A stretch of 56,937 bases of DNA from Stenomitos frigidus ULC18 (GTDB taxonomy: Bacteria > Cyanobacteriota > Cyanobacteriia > Leptolyngbyales > Leptolyngbyaceae): NCBI RefSeq assembly GCF_003003795.1, contig NZ_PVWK01000148.1, positions 1 to 56,937 on the forward strand, given 5' to 3'. This document shows positions 26,096 to 36,002 of this stretch, piece by piece. The translations under genes and the position numbers were made by a program. The stretch's first letter is position 1, and every line of letters begins with the position of its first letter. Below the pieces are notes generated by a model, which was not told the origin of the DNA, did no database searches, and worked only from the letters and a program-made list of their open reading frames with translations.

Positions 26096-28231
26096 ATGAC
26101 GACCGTTCTCGAAAAGGGCAATATCAGTATTCATACTGAGAATATTTTCCCCATCATTAAGAAATGGCTTTACTCAGACCACGAAATCTTTCTAAGAGAG
26201 CTGGTCTCTAACGCCGTTGATGCGATTCAAAAGCTCAAAATGGTGTCCTATTCGGGTGAGCTTTCTGGAGAGATTGGCGATCCTGAAATTGTGATCACGA
26301 TCGACAAGGCACAGAAAACCTTGGCAATCACTGATACAGGCATCGGCATGACGGCTGATGAAGTGAAGCAATATATCAACCAGGTTGCTTTCTCTAGTGC
26401 CGAAGAGTTTGTCGAAAAATATAAAGCTGCCGGAGACCAGCAAATCATTGGTCACTTTGGGTTGGGCTTTTACTCGTCTTTTATGGTGGCGCAGCGGGTG
26501 TATATTGACACCCTTTCTTATAAGTCAGAAGCCAAACCCGTTCATTGGTCATGTGATGGTTCTACCGAATTTGAACTGAGTGAATCGACCCGTAGCGATC
26601 GCGGTACCACCGTGACCCTCCTTCTTCAGGACGAAGAACAGGAATATCTGGAGCCTTACCGCATTCGGCAGTTGATCAAGACCTACTGCGACTTCCTACC
26701 TGTACCGATCAAGCTAGAAGTCAAAGAAGCGGCCCCGGAAGCCACTGCTCCAGAAGCCACAACAGAAGCGGTTTCTGACGCGACCACCGAAGCTCCAGCA
26801 GAAACCAAAGTTCCCGAAATTAAAGCGCCTGAACAGATCAACCGCCAGAAAGCGCCCTGGAAAGAAGCGCCTAGCTCGTTGTCGTCCGAAGACTATCTGG
26901 AGTTCTATCGCTATCTCTATCCGTACCAGGAAGAGCCGCTATTGTGGGTACACCTCAACACCGACTATCCGTTCGTTGTCAACGGCATTCTCTACTTCCC
27001 GAAGCTTAAGCCCGACGTTGACACCACCAAAGGTCAAATCAAACTCTTCTGTAACCAGGTCTTTGTCAGCGATAACTGCGAAGAAGTCATTCCCAAGTTT
27101 CTGCTGCCGTTGCGCGGCGTGATTGACAGCGTGGATATTCCGCTGAACGTCTCCCGCAGCTTTTTGCAGAACGATCGCACCGTGCGTCGCATCGCGGACT
27201 ACATTGCCAAAAAAGTGGGCGATCGGCTCAAAGAGCTTTACCGCGACAACCGCGATGAGTACGTTCGTTGCTGGCAAGACCTTGGCACCTTTGTCAAATT
27301 TGGCTCCATCAACGACGACAAGTTCAAGAAGCAGGTAGAGGATATTCTTATCTACCGCACGACCGCAAAGTTGAGTGAGGTGAGAGGTGAGAGGCGTGAG
27401 GTGAGTGAGCCGAAAATTGAGGTTCAATCTGCTGATGGTGATGCGTGGCAAGACGTTAATGCTCCCACTGCTGACTCCATATCTGACCCCTCACCTCTTA
27501 CCCCTCTCTCCTCACCTCCTTACACCACGCTCAAAGAATATCTGGAGCGCAACAAGGAGCATCATCCTAATCGCGTCTTTTACTGTACCGACGAAGTGGC
27601 TCAAACAACCTATGTGGAGCTTCACAAGCAGCAAGGTTTAGAAGTCCTGTTTATGGACTCTTTCATCGATAGTCACTTTGTCAGCTTCCTAGAGCGTGAA
27701 CATCCGGATGTGAAGTTTTCGCGGGTCGATGCTGATCTGGACGACACGTTGATCGACAAAGACAAACCGGCTGACATTGTTGACCCCGCTACGAATCAAA
27801 CCCGTAGCGATCGCATCAAAGAGTTGTTCCAGAAAGCGCTCAACAAGCCCAAGCTGACCATCCGCACAGAAGCACTGAAGTCCAGCGATGCGAAGGGCGT
27901 GCCGCCAGCCATGGTGCTACTGCCAGAGCATTTACGACGGATGCAAGAGATGACCGCGCTCATGCAACAGCAGGCCGTACAGTTTCCCGAAGAACACATT
28001 CTTTTGGTCAACACCTCGCACCCGCTCATCCAAAATCTGGTGAGCCTCAGCCAGGGAGCCATCATTCAAAGTGAAGGACAATCCCCTTCGGCTGAACTTG
28101 CCAATATGATTTGTCATCACGTTTATGACCTGGCGCTGATGGCACAAAAAGGCTTTGACGCTGAAGGGATGCAAGCCTTTGTCGAGCGATCGAACGCAGT
28201 GTTAACCCGGTTAACCGATCGCGCATCATGA
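26096..28231 (+). CDS. htpG: molecular chaperone HtpG (Hsp90) with two inserts
   Basis: An ATP-dependent Hsp90 chaperone of 711 residues, longer than I recall for cyanobacterial HtpG. The N-terminal GHKL ATPase has ELVSNAVDAIQKLK, ITDTGIGMT and GHFGLGFYSSFMVA. The middle domain has PFVVNGILYFPKLKPDVDTT and NVSRSFLQND. The C-terminal dimer domain is present. Two unusual stretches occur. One is an Ala/Thr/Glu-rich linker at about 215-252 before the middle domain. The other, at about 425-480, is partly encoded by heptanucleotide repeats (LSEVRGERREVSEP and DPSPLTPLSSPPYTT). Both keep the frame, so the protein is probably functional. Confidence 0.95.
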   Translation: MTTVLEKGNISIHTENIFPIIKKWLYSDHEIFLRELVSNAVDAIQKLKMVSYSGELSGEIGDPEIVITIDKAQKTLAITDTGIGMTADEVKQYINQVAFSSAEEFVEKYKAAGDQQIIGHFGLGFYSSFMVAQRVYIDTLSYKSEAKPVHWSCDGSTEFELSESTRSDRGTTVTLLLQDEEQEYLEPYRIRQLIKTYCDFLPVPIKLEVKEAAPEATAPEATTEAVSDATTEAPAETKVPEIKAPEQINRQKAPWKEAPSSLSSEDYLEFYRYLYPYQEEPLLWVHLNTDYPFVVNGILYFPKLKPDVDTTKGQIKLFCNQVFVSDNCEEVIPKFLLPLRGVIDSVDIPLNVSRSFLQNDRTVRRIADYIAKKVGDRLKELYRDNRDEYVRCWQDLGTFVKFGSINDDKFKKQVEDILIYRTTAKLSEVRGERREVSEPKIEVQSADGDAWQDVNAPTADSISDPSPLTPLSSPPYTTLKEYLERNKEHHPNRVFYCTDEVAQTTYVELHKQQGLEVLFMDSFIDSHFVSFLEREHPDVKFSRVDADLDDTLIDKDKPADIVDPATNQTRSDRIKELFQKALNKPKLTIRTEALKSSDAKGVPPAMVLLPEHLRRMQEMTALMQQQAVQFPEEHILLVNTSHPLIQNLVSLSQGAIIQSEGQSPSAELANMICHHVYDLALMAQKGFDAEGMQAFVERSNAVLTRLTDRAS
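27371..27531. repeat. heptanucleotide repeats inside htpG
   Basis: Units of the form GTGAGGT/GAGAGGT run from 27371 to 27409. Complementary CTCACCT/CTCTCCT units run from 27487 to 27531. The two arms could pair around an 77-base core. The same units occur between genes at 42151-42202 and 45777-45945. Here they are translated in frame. Confidence 0.7.
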
Positions 28232-28319
28232 GCGATGGCATTTGAGGGCTGAGGGATGACGTTCTGAGTTCATTGCGTCTGATTCTTGACGCCTCACCCC
28301 CTCACTTGAAAATTCTCCT

Positions 28320-28346
28320 ACAACTACCGATTTTTCAGGTAGTTGT
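28320..28346 (+). promoter_or_regulatory. hairpin between htpG and rpmB
   Basis: ACAACTACC, a 9-base loop GATTTTTCA and GGTAGTTGT form a perfect 9-bp stem 54 bases before the rpmB ATG. The palindrome TTGTATACAA overlaps its end at 28343-28352. It may terminate htpG, be part of the rpmB leader, or be an operator; the sequence does not decide. Confidence 0.45.
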
Positions 28347-28399
28347 ATACAATAGTATGCTGGTTACATATTGCGCAGGCGCACACCCCGGAGATTGCT

Positions 28400-28636
28400 A
28401 TGGCTCGTCGATGTCAACTCACTGGCAAAAAGGCAAATAATGCCTTTGCCATTTCTCACTCCCACCGTCGGACGAAGAAACTGCAAGAAGTCAATTTGCA
28501 GTGGAAGCGCGTCTGGTGGGCTGAAGGCAACCGCTGGGTCAAGCTGCGGCTTTCTACGAAAGCGATCAAAACCCTTGAGCATAAGAGCCTTGCTGTCTTT
28601 GCAAAAGAAGCAGGCATCAATCTGAATCATTTCTAG
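28400..28636 (+). CDS. rpmB: 50S ribosomal protein L28
   Basis: The protein has 78 residues. It shows the family start [20 protein letters not shown], then [20 protein letters not shown]. The ATG at 28400 is preceded by CCGGAGATTGCT; the longer frame upstream lacks homology. It has a single cysteine, so it is not the zinc-ribbon (C+) form. A terminator follows. Confidence 0.96.
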   Translation: MARRCQLTGKKANNAFAISHSHRRTKKLQEVNLQWKRVWWAEGNRWVKLRLSTKAIKTLEHKSLAVFAKEAGINLNHF

Positions 28637-28689
28637 GATTCAGTGGGCTATCTACAATGAGCACTGTTCGTCAAGAACATGTAAAAAGT

Positions 28690-28730
28690 ATCGGGCGATC
28701 TCCGTGGGTCGCCCGATTGTTGCTTTTATA
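28690..28730 (+). terminator. rho-independent terminator of rpmB
   Basis: ATCGGGCGA and TCGCCCGAT form a perfect 9-bp GC-rich stem with a 10-base loop, followed by TGTTGCTTTTA. It lies 53 bases after the rpmB stop. Confidence 0.8.
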
Positions 28731-29227
28731 AAATCTTCTCAAAGAATAATTGGATTGATCGGAATCTTGATTGGTGATCAAAAAGCGGTCAAAAAATGTT
28801 TGGCCGGCATGATCGCTTCAAGGGGGCAGATGGGTACTATTGATACATCTCTTCGTGCTGAGTCGGTGAAGTTTTCGTGAAGCGGCAACGTACAACACAC
28901 CTCCTGCAAGGCTCCATCCCTTACTGTGACAGACAGAAAATGTGGCTCGCAAAATTGATCTCCTTGCTTCAGTACACTTGCTTTACCGCTCCGTTAATTT
29001 GCTGACTTTGTCATCTCTCCTCGTTTTCTCGAACTCGTGTCTTCCCGGTTGATTACAGACTCTTTGAACTGTTACATAGTGAACATCTGCATCAGAAATT
29101 TGTGAGTGTTTAACAAAGAAATTGTCATTACCCTTGCAGAGCGCCCTTGCTTTGCCTTGTGTAGTGCCCGTTTGATCACTCTGTGAGTTCAGTCCAATCT
29201 CTCGCGTAGTCGCAGGAAGCAGCTATC
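28731..29227 (+). other. long leader region upstream of hpsA
   Basis: About 500 bases with no ORF or RNA gene I can support. It should hold the promoter and 5' leader of the hps operon. hpsA itself has AGGAAG nine bases before its ATG. No sigma-factor boxes could be assigned with confidence. Confidence 0.4.
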
Positions 29228-32200
29228 ATGTCAGACCGTAAACTAGCCAAGGCTGTCCAATCCCTTTTTAGGCAGGTTGCCCGTCTCTCCCGCAATCTGA
29301 GTCGGGCACTCGTTGGGTGGCTGCTGCGAACTGCCTTGATTGCCAACCGTAGAACTCGATCGACGTCAGGCTTTGTGTTGCCAACCACCGTGTTGCTCAT
29401 CCTAATTGTGTCGTTGACCGCGGGTGCCCTGAGTTATCGCGCCTTTAACACCAGCACGCGCACGATTAATGAAACGCAAAACCGCGTGATTTACAATGCG
29501 GCAACCCCTGCGATCGATCGTGCCCGTGCCAAAATTGAGTTCCTCTTCGACTCCACGAAAGACACCCGTTTCCCTGGTGGTGTGCCGTCGTCAGATTTTC
29601 TAGTGTCGATGCTGCTCAATGACGGCACTACAACAATTAATGGTCAAAAAGCAGGGCAACTGCTTCTTGGCGGTAACGACCCCTACACGTTGCCCGATGA
29701 GAAGACGTGGGGGGCAGCTAATGGTTCTGCGACCGGACGGCTCGATAGCAATGGTGACACCAAGCCTGATAACGCCTGGGGTTTTCGGGCGGATACCGAT
29801 GGCGATGGCAGCGATGATGCCACGATCGTCTACTCGATCGCCTTCTCAATTCCACCCAACACGGGCACTGGTAGTAACATTACGCAGGGTTGGCAGCGGC
29901 TGGTTGCCCTCAGTGATTCCGATAAGGCAAAAGGTATTGCTGGCAGTGACCCGCGATCGCCTGTTCCTTTCGCCCGTACGGGGCCACTGAGCAATTCTCC
30001 TAGTGCGGCTGGGTGCCGAGGCTCTAGCAGCGGTGGTTCTAGCGTGGAGCAAGGCTGGTATCAAGACACCAGCAACACCGCCGTTTTGCGTCGAAACTTC
30101 CAGGTGGATGCGTTTGTACTGCCTGACAGTGCGACCAAAGCTGGCAGTACGACTAATCTTGCCACTCTGGAGTTTCAGCAAGACCGGGTGTTGAACCGGG
30201 GCAACAAGTGGGGAGCCTGGTTCCGCAACGACTTGGAGATCTTCCCGGGCCCGCCCTTCCAGTGGAATGGGGCAATGCATACTGAGGGCAACCTGATTGT
30301 TGGTAACAACAGCTTCAGTGCTTACCTGATCAGTTCGCCGTACTCTTGCTTGTGGTACGAGTCCTCATCCGAGATTACAGTCACTGATGTCACCCCTACT
30401 GTCAACAACGGGCAAGATTTTCAGGGGCAGGTGATTAGCGGCTTGGTCGGTGCCAATAGCTATGGCGGCAGCAGCCTGGTTTACATCTGGAACCAGAACT
30501 TTAATCCAGCGACTAATCAGCAAACGCTCAATTCTGGTAGTGATTCGGTTAATGGCAGTAGCGCTCCGTTTGACCTTTCTATTGACCCGTTGGGGATTCA
30601 AACGAACAACAGCTATAAGCCAAGAGTGGGTACGAACAACCGCAATGCTCGTCGGGCTGCTTACGATACCAGCACGCTGAAAAGCCGGATCTTTAACCGC
30701 CCAGAGTCTGCGCCTTATGTTGATGACACGTATCGAGCAGACGATCGCTATGGGCCTAAGCAGAAGTATAGCGACCAGGTACAGATTCCCAGCGGTAAGA
30801 AAATCGGTGACCTGATTGCCGCTACTGATAACGTTTCGACTACGGCCACAACGACTATTCCAGCTGATCCTGCTTTAACAGCGCAGGATGACCCGAATGC
30901 TAAGGCGGGTGACACGCCCAATCTGGGTCTGGATGGTTATTGGGAACGGCGCGCTCGCTTCCAGGGGCTGCGCGTACTGGTGGGTCAGCGGTTGGAATTG
31001 GGCAATACTTATGGCTGGGTTACACCTCAAGATCGACCAGCGGCAGTTACCACTGACACTGCGGAACAGACATATCTTCAGACGACAGCACCTGCACCCA
31101 CAGTCGTTAATGGCACTACGACGATCGGTGATGGTATCTACACCCAACTGCGTAATAGCACGTACGCCACTTCTACAGACCCCAACTTAATTGATCCGGA
31201 TAAGAGCGACAATGAAGGCGATCCACTATACCCGCCTCATTCTGCCACCATTACCCATGAAGCCCGTCAGCGTCGGGCGCTCCGTGATAACCTGGCAGCG
31301 GTTCAAAGCACGGCTGTGTACCACGCTGCGGTTGATAAAGACTACCCGGTTGCCTGCATGGCGAGCGTGGTGCATCCTGGATCGCCGTTGACGCTACAGC
31401 AGTCACTGAACTTCGTGCCGACGGTGTTTGTCGATAGCACGGCAACGGGTACGAACCCTGCGAATAACGCCAGTCCGAGCACGATCGATACTGCGCTCTT
31501 GACAGACTTCTTCAACGGCCGTGGCACCGATGGCTGGGAGTTTGATTCTCCAGGTGGCAATAAGTCAGATTTTATTCGTGATATTGCCGATGCCACCAGC
31601 CCGCTACGGATTGGGCTGCAAAACCTGGCTCAGTTCGCAGGTGACCACGTTAGTGATGCTAAAACGGGAGCCTTTCCGCCTACGCAAGAAGCAGGCCAAA
31701 TTCATCCCGACCCAGAGTTTGCCATGTGGGGGAACTTCTCCAACCTGCGGCGGACGCTGGCACAGCTCAACGCGGTTGGCTACGACAAACTCAGCATTGC
31801 TGACAAAACCTATTTACATACAGCAGGCTGCACGCTGGGCATGCTGGCATACAACATCGATACCGTCCAGAAATTTGACCCCACTAACTTCAAAAACGAT
31901 ATTGTCCGTCCTGGTCAAGGTTCGCCGATCGTCACCACGTTGGTGGGCGACCTGTACAAGCTGATGGATGGCACCGTCGATGAAGCGGCTGGCAACTTTG
32001 AAGTCTTGCCGAAGGGACGACTGGCAACCTATGGCTACAACCCAAGTGCGACGACAGTTGATCCGGCTTCTTATGATGCACGCGACTACGATCGTGTGCC
32101 AGCAGAAGCCTATCTCGGCAAACTGCGAGAGTACATTGCAGCTACTAACTCCAGTATCAACCCGAATAACGACCCCCGTTACCGTCTAGCAGAGCAGATT

Positions 32201-35098
32201 TTCACCTATTTTCAGATCCGACGCGATCGCACCTTTGGCTTCCGCCCGTCTCCTGCTGCCAACACCTGGAACTATAACCCTTACGTTGCGCTGATCCAGG
32301 GCAAAGTTAATCTGTGGTCGTCTGCTTGTGACCCCAACGTTTTTGCCATCAATGATCCGGTTGGTAAGCTGACGGGTGAAGCAGGCGTGTTTGCCTACGC
32401 TGCACCTATTACTGCAGGCTCAACTACTTCCAAGTTCGAAGTTGACCCAACCGTCAGCATTTCGAGGCTAGCGCTATCTCGGCTCTGTGGCACAGTGATC
32501 TCTCCGGGCGCCGTGCGAGACTATCCTGGCGATCAAGGTTTTCCAGCACGCAATGGTGACTCTACTACGCCAAACTCTCCAGCCGCAGTTACGAAGTTCG
32601 TTCCTAAGAACTCAACGAACACCTATTCTCAAAGCACCCCGACTACTACTGGATCGACCGCGTTTGCACTTCAAGCCCCAGGAACAGGCCTTAATGATCC
32701 TGCAAAACCCTACACGGCTTCTTCATCGAACGACAATGGTTATCCATATTTAGCTGCATCAGTAGCGCCAAAGTGGCCGTCCTTGTACTACCTCTTTCCA
32801 GAAGTGCAACACAGTCATCTGGGCGCTGTTGAAGACTTTGGCTCGGTGACTCCTGGTGTAGGGGGGTTGCCAGGCACCATCGTTCCTGCTGATGGGGTTG
32901 GCCTTGCTAACAAGCGAGACAACAACGGTACTACAGGCTTCAACTGGGAGGATGATGTTGACCATCGTCAGCCAACAGGACAGCTTCCCTATCCGCTGGT
33001 TGGTTCTACCGACCCAACCCCCGTCGCCGCAAATGCTAGCAACATCTTACCAGCTGCCTTTCAACCGTGGGCAGAGCCCTACATCACTGACGCTTATATA
33101 AGCACCGTTAATGCATCAGTCATTTACAAGCCTGTTGATACGCTCACGGCTCCTGCTATTCCGGCTGGCAGGGATATTGGTTATGTGGTGAAAGATATTG
33201 ATATCACAGCTAGTGGCGACCAGCCTATTAGCTTCAAAGATCCCAAATCAACTGCGACCCTAAGTTACTCCTACAAGACGTTTGGCAATCCGCTTGCTGA
33301 CACCTCGGTAACAAGGCTTGCTCTTAAGCCCCGAAAACTGCCGACGGGCTTTAACAATCCCTTCTCAATTACGAATAACAACACCTGGCAACTGCCTGTC
33401 TCGCTTCTATCGAGCGTTTCGGTCGTCGCGCAAAATACGCCGCCGAACCGGATTACGGCACCCAACGCTACGGCTGTGACAGGCGTGACGGCGGTGATTC
33501 CGTTCCTCGACCGGGCGTTGTTCAACGGGCGAGAATGGATGCCTGCACGGGTCACAGATGTTGACCTGGGTATGTTGCGTCGTACGAAAGTCAACGCTAC
33601 GGTAAACCTTTCGTCATTGCCTGTGACGGATGCCAGCGATGTCTGGTTGCCCCTTAGCGGCATTGTGTATGCCTTCCGTGAAGACGCAGTGCGAGAAGAT
33701 GCCATCAATCGCCCGGCAGCTGGTACCTTTACCAATACCACCAACCCCGCTTCACAAACTGATCCAGCGGTCATTGCCAATACGCTCATCTCAGTGAAGC
33801 AAGTTGATGGTGTGCCTGACCCCGATCGTCGTCCATACGGCTTCCGCTTACGGAATGGTTCGCAGCTCAAACGTCATGCCGGCACCAACGTTCCAGCTCA
33901 AGATAATATTCGGGGGCTCTCCTTCTTCACGGATAACCCGCTCTACATCATGGGGAACTTTAATCTCCATCAGGATGGCTCAGACGACACGGTTGGTAAT
34001 CGGCTAGAAGAGTTTAAGGAGCAGTTGCCAAACGGCAACTACAACGAGACCGAGTTCTACGGTCGGCAAAATCGTGAAAATAACTTCGCCGATCGTGATG
34101 GCGATCGCTGGAGACCTTCTGAAATCCTGGCAGACGCCATTTCAATTATTTCCGACACATTCTGCGACGGTAGTGCGCTCGACACATTTATGACGGCGGG
34201 CACTTCGAGCAATGCGACGCTTGGCACTGCTACCTACGAGGGTCGCACCAGAACTGATTCCGGCGTTAACTTTCCTGCAGGTTTCTTTCCCTATCGGGCA
34301 AGTGCAGGTAACAGTGGCGGTGCTAGCGTTTACACCACTACTAACAGCGCTCTCTATGGACGAGGCTGTACCAATAATGGTGTCACCAGCTTCCTGAACC
34401 AGAATCGTCCCAGTGTCGATCTCCCCGGTGGTGGAGCTGGTAACTGGGGCTGGCTGCGGGAGAATCCCTACGATATCTTCTCGCCCATCAAAGTTTCGCG
34501 TAATGGGGATGGGCTGGCGTTGCAATCGCAGGTGAACGCACGAGCGGCAAATACAGGAGAAGGTCTGCTCAAGCAGAAGCCCCTGGCGCCCATTCCATAC
34601 TCCAGTGCTCCTGTTAACGGCACTTATTACAACATCGCCAATGACACTCGGACTAGACAGGTTGCCGAAAACACTCGTGTCAACACGATTGTGATCAGTG
34701 GGTTGATTCCTTCAAAGAATGGGCAGTCCTACGGTGGGTTGCACAATTTCCCTCGTTTTCTGGAAGACTGGGATCGCCTCTGGTTTGCGGGTTCCTTCTT
34801 GCAGCTTAGCTTTAGCAACTATGCCACTTCACCGTTTGACCAGCAGGTTTGGGAGCCTGGCTCGACACCAACCGCCGGGAATGAGCGGATTACGTACTAC
34901 AGTCCACCTGCTCGGCTTTGGGGCTATGATGTCGCCTTGCAGAAGTCTCCAGCGGGGCCAGCAGCGGCACGCTTTGTCACCGCAACGAAGGATCGCAACG
35001 AGTTCTATCAGGAACCCGCCGCGAATGATCCTTACATTCGGAACCTTTGCATTGCATTGCCTGATAGTCTCTTCCCTGATGCGAAGTGCCCATCCTAA
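29228..35098 (+). CDS. hpsA: hormogonium polysaccharide protein HpsA (giant pseudopilin-like)
   Basis: A protein of 1956 residues. A basic leader of 48 residues ends in a prepilin-type cleavage site (TSG/FVLPTTVLLILIVSLTAG) and one hydrophobic helix. The mature position 5 is Thr, not the Glu of normal pilins. The rest is an extracytoplasmic beta-rich, Asn/Thr/Asp-rich body with FPGPPFQWNGAMHTEGNLIV near residue 340. In Nostoc punctiforme, hps genes are needed to secrete the polysaccharide that lets hormogonia glide. The gene leads a unit with hpsB, hpsC and a FimT-like gene. Assignment rests on architecture and gene order. Confidence 0.88.
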   Translation: MSDRKLAKAVQSLFRQVARLSRNLSRALVGWLLRTALIANRRTRSTSGFVLPTTVLLILIVSLTAGALSYRAFNTSTRTINETQNRVIYNAATPAIDRARAKIEFLFDSTKDTRFPGGVPSSDFLVSMLLNDGTTTINGQKAGQLLLGGNDPYTLPDEKTWGAANGSATGRLDSNGDTKPDNAWGFRADTDGDGSDDATIVYSIAFSIPPNTGTGSNITQGWQRLVALSDSDKAKGIAGSDPRSPVPFARTGPLSNSPSAAGCRGSSSGGSSVEQGWYQDTSNTAVLRRNFQVDAFVLPDSATKAGSTTNLATLEFQQDRVLNRGNKWGAWFRNDLEIFPGPPFQWNGAMHTEGNLIVGNNSFSAYLISSPYSCLWYESSSEITVTDVTPTVNNGQDFQGQVISGLVGANSYGGSSLVYIWNQNFNPATNQQTLNSGSDSVNGSSAPFDLSIDPLGIQTNNSYKPRVGTNNRNARRAAYDTSTLKSRIFNRPESAPYVDDTYRADDRYGPKQKYSDQVQIPSGKKIGDLIAATDNVSTTATTTIPADPALTAQDDPNAKAGDTPNLGLDGYWERRARFQGLRVLVGQRLELGNTYGWVTPQDRPAAVTTDTAEQTYLQTTAPAPTVVNGTTTIGDGIYTQLRNSTYATSTDPNLIDPDKSDNEGDPLYPPHSATITHEARQRRALRDNLAAVQSTAVYHAAVDKDYPVACMASVVHPGSPLTLQQSLNFVPTVFVDSTATGTNPANNASPSTIDTALLTDFFNGRGTDGWEFDSPGGNKSDFIRDIADATSPLRIGLQNLAQFAGDHVSDAKTGAFPPTQEAGQIHPDPEFAMWGNFSNLRRTLAQLNAVGYDKLSIADKTYLHTAGCTLGMLAYNIDTVQKFDPTNFKNDIVRPGQGSPIVTTLVGDLYKLMDGTVDEAAGNFEVLPKGRLATYGYNPSATTVDPASYDARDYDRVPAEAYLGKLREYIAATNSSINPNNDPRYRLAEQIFTYFQIRRDRTFGFRPSPAANTWNYNPYVALIQGKVNLWSSACDPNVFAINDPVGKLTGEAGVFAYAAPITAGSTTSKFEVDPTVSISRLALSRLCGTVISPGAVRDYPGDQGFPARNGDSTTPNSPAAVTKFVPKNSTNTYSQSTPTTTGSTAFALQAPGTGLNDPAKPYTASSSNDNGYPYLAASVAPKWPSLYYLFPEVQHSHLGAVEDFGSVTPGVGGLPGTIVPADGVGLANKRDNNGTTGFNWEDDVDHRQPTGQLPYPLVGSTDPTPVAANASNILPAAFQPWAEPYITDAYISTVNASVIYKPVDTLTAPAIPAGRDIGYVVKDIDITASGDQPISFKDPKSTATLSYSYKTFGNPLADTSVTRLALKPRKLPTGFNNPFSITNNNTWQLPVSLLSSVSVVAQNTPPNRITAPNATAVTGVTAVIPFLDRALFNGREWMPARVTDVDLGMLRRTKVNATVNLSSLPVTDASDVWLPLSGIVYAFREDAVREDAINRPAAGTFTNTTNPASQTDPAVIANTLISVKQVDGVPDPDRRPYGFRLRNGSQLKRHAGTNVPAQDNIRGLSFFTDNPLYIMGNFNLHQDGSDDTVGNRLEEFKEQLPNGNYNETEFYGRQNRENNFADRDGDRWRPSEILADAISIISDTFCDGSALDTFMTAGTSSNATLGTATYEGRTRTDSGVNFPAGFFPYRASAGNSGGASVYTTTNSALYGRGCTNNGVTSFLNQNRPSVDLPGGGAGNWGWLRENPYDIFSPIKVSRNGDGLALQSQVNARAANTGEGLLKQKPLAPIPYSSAPVNGTYYNIANDTRTRQVAENTRVNTIVISGLIPSKNGQSYGGLHNFPRFLEDWDRLWFAGSFLQLSFSNYATSPFDQQVWEPGSTPTAGNERITYYSPPARLWGYDVALQKSPAGPAAARFVTATKDRNEFYQEPAANDPYIRNLCIALPDSLFPDAKCPS

Positions 35099-35131
35099 TT
35101 CCGTCGTCTACCCTTCTTGGAGCATCGTGCC

Positions 35132-35962
35132 ATGAGAGTAAGTTCAACCCGGTCTGCCAGTGAGCCTACTGAGCGATCGCTACCAAAAATGGCACCCAAA
35201 TGGGCGTTGTCGCTTTTGCTTGCTGATCGCAAACGGCTAACAACAGGTGGCCTCCGTCGATCGCGGCAATCAGAATACGGTCTCACGATTATTGAATGTC
35301 TGGTGGCGATCGTGGTCATTTCGCTGACGGTGGTCGCGATCACACCACCCATCATGCTTGCTACTGCCAGTCGCATCCAGTCTCGTAAGGTCGAAAAGGC
35401 AAACCAGGTAGCCCAAGGCGAGATCGATCGGGTTCGCCTACTGGTTGAACGAGGCTCGTATCAGCTTTCCGACTTGCCTGGGACAGCGGGCGCTATTAAT
35501 GGGGCGACCACGATTAGTTCGTTTGGTGCGGCCACAGGTAGCCCAACTGGTGGTCCACTGTATTCTACGGCTTCCTGTTCTACTTATCCAACTGTGGCGG
35601 CATCGGTGACGACCCTTATTCGCGTCGATGTCGATGGCGATTGTAAACCAGAGTATGTGATGCAGGTTTTTCGGACACCAGGCTACGCTCCTACTAGCCC
35701 TGCCATTACAGCAACGACAGTACCCTTTTCCTTTGAGATGGGGGTAAGAGTTTACGCTTATTACGAAGGGCAGACCTTCATCCCATTGGACACCACCAAA
35801 GCATCCATGCGGATGGGCACGGGGCCACTGGATCTGGCTGGCGGCAAGCGACGGCCGATGGCAGTTCTCTACTCTAAAATGGCGCGTAACGATTCCAGCC
35901 GATCCCTTGGTCAGCTTTGCATCCAGAATGCGGGCACAACTGGGCAAACTTGTAATTATTGA
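35132..35962 (+). CDS. hpsB: pseudopilin HpsB
   Basis: The protein has 276 residues. An unusually long leader of 50 residues precedes the prepilin site YG/LTIIECLVAIVVISLTVV, with Glu at mature position 5. It is a type II secretion/type IV pilus-like minor pilin that would insert in the inner membrane and join a pilus-like fibre. The C-terminal domain contains a calcium-like loop VDVDGDCKPEYV. The ATG at 35132 is chosen because GGAG lies nine bases before it. It follows hpsA by 33 bases, probably cotranscribed. Confidence 0.85.
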   Translation: MRVSSTRSASEPTERSLPKMAPKWALSLLLADRKRLTTGGLRRSRQSEYGLTIIECLVAIVVISLTVVAITPPIMLATASRIQSRKVEKANQVAQGEIDRVRLLVERGSYQLSDLPGTAGAINGATTISSFGAATGSPTGGPLYSTASCSTYPTVAASVTTLIRVDVDGDCKPEYVMQVFRTPGYAPTSPAITATTVPFSFEMGVRVYAYYEGQTFIPLDTTKASMRMGTGPLDLAGGKRRPMAVLYSKMARNDSSRSLGQLCIQNAGTTGQTCNY

Positions 35963-36002
35963 TTTTCATCAGGCTTGATCCATTTGCTAAACGGTAAGAA
36001 TC

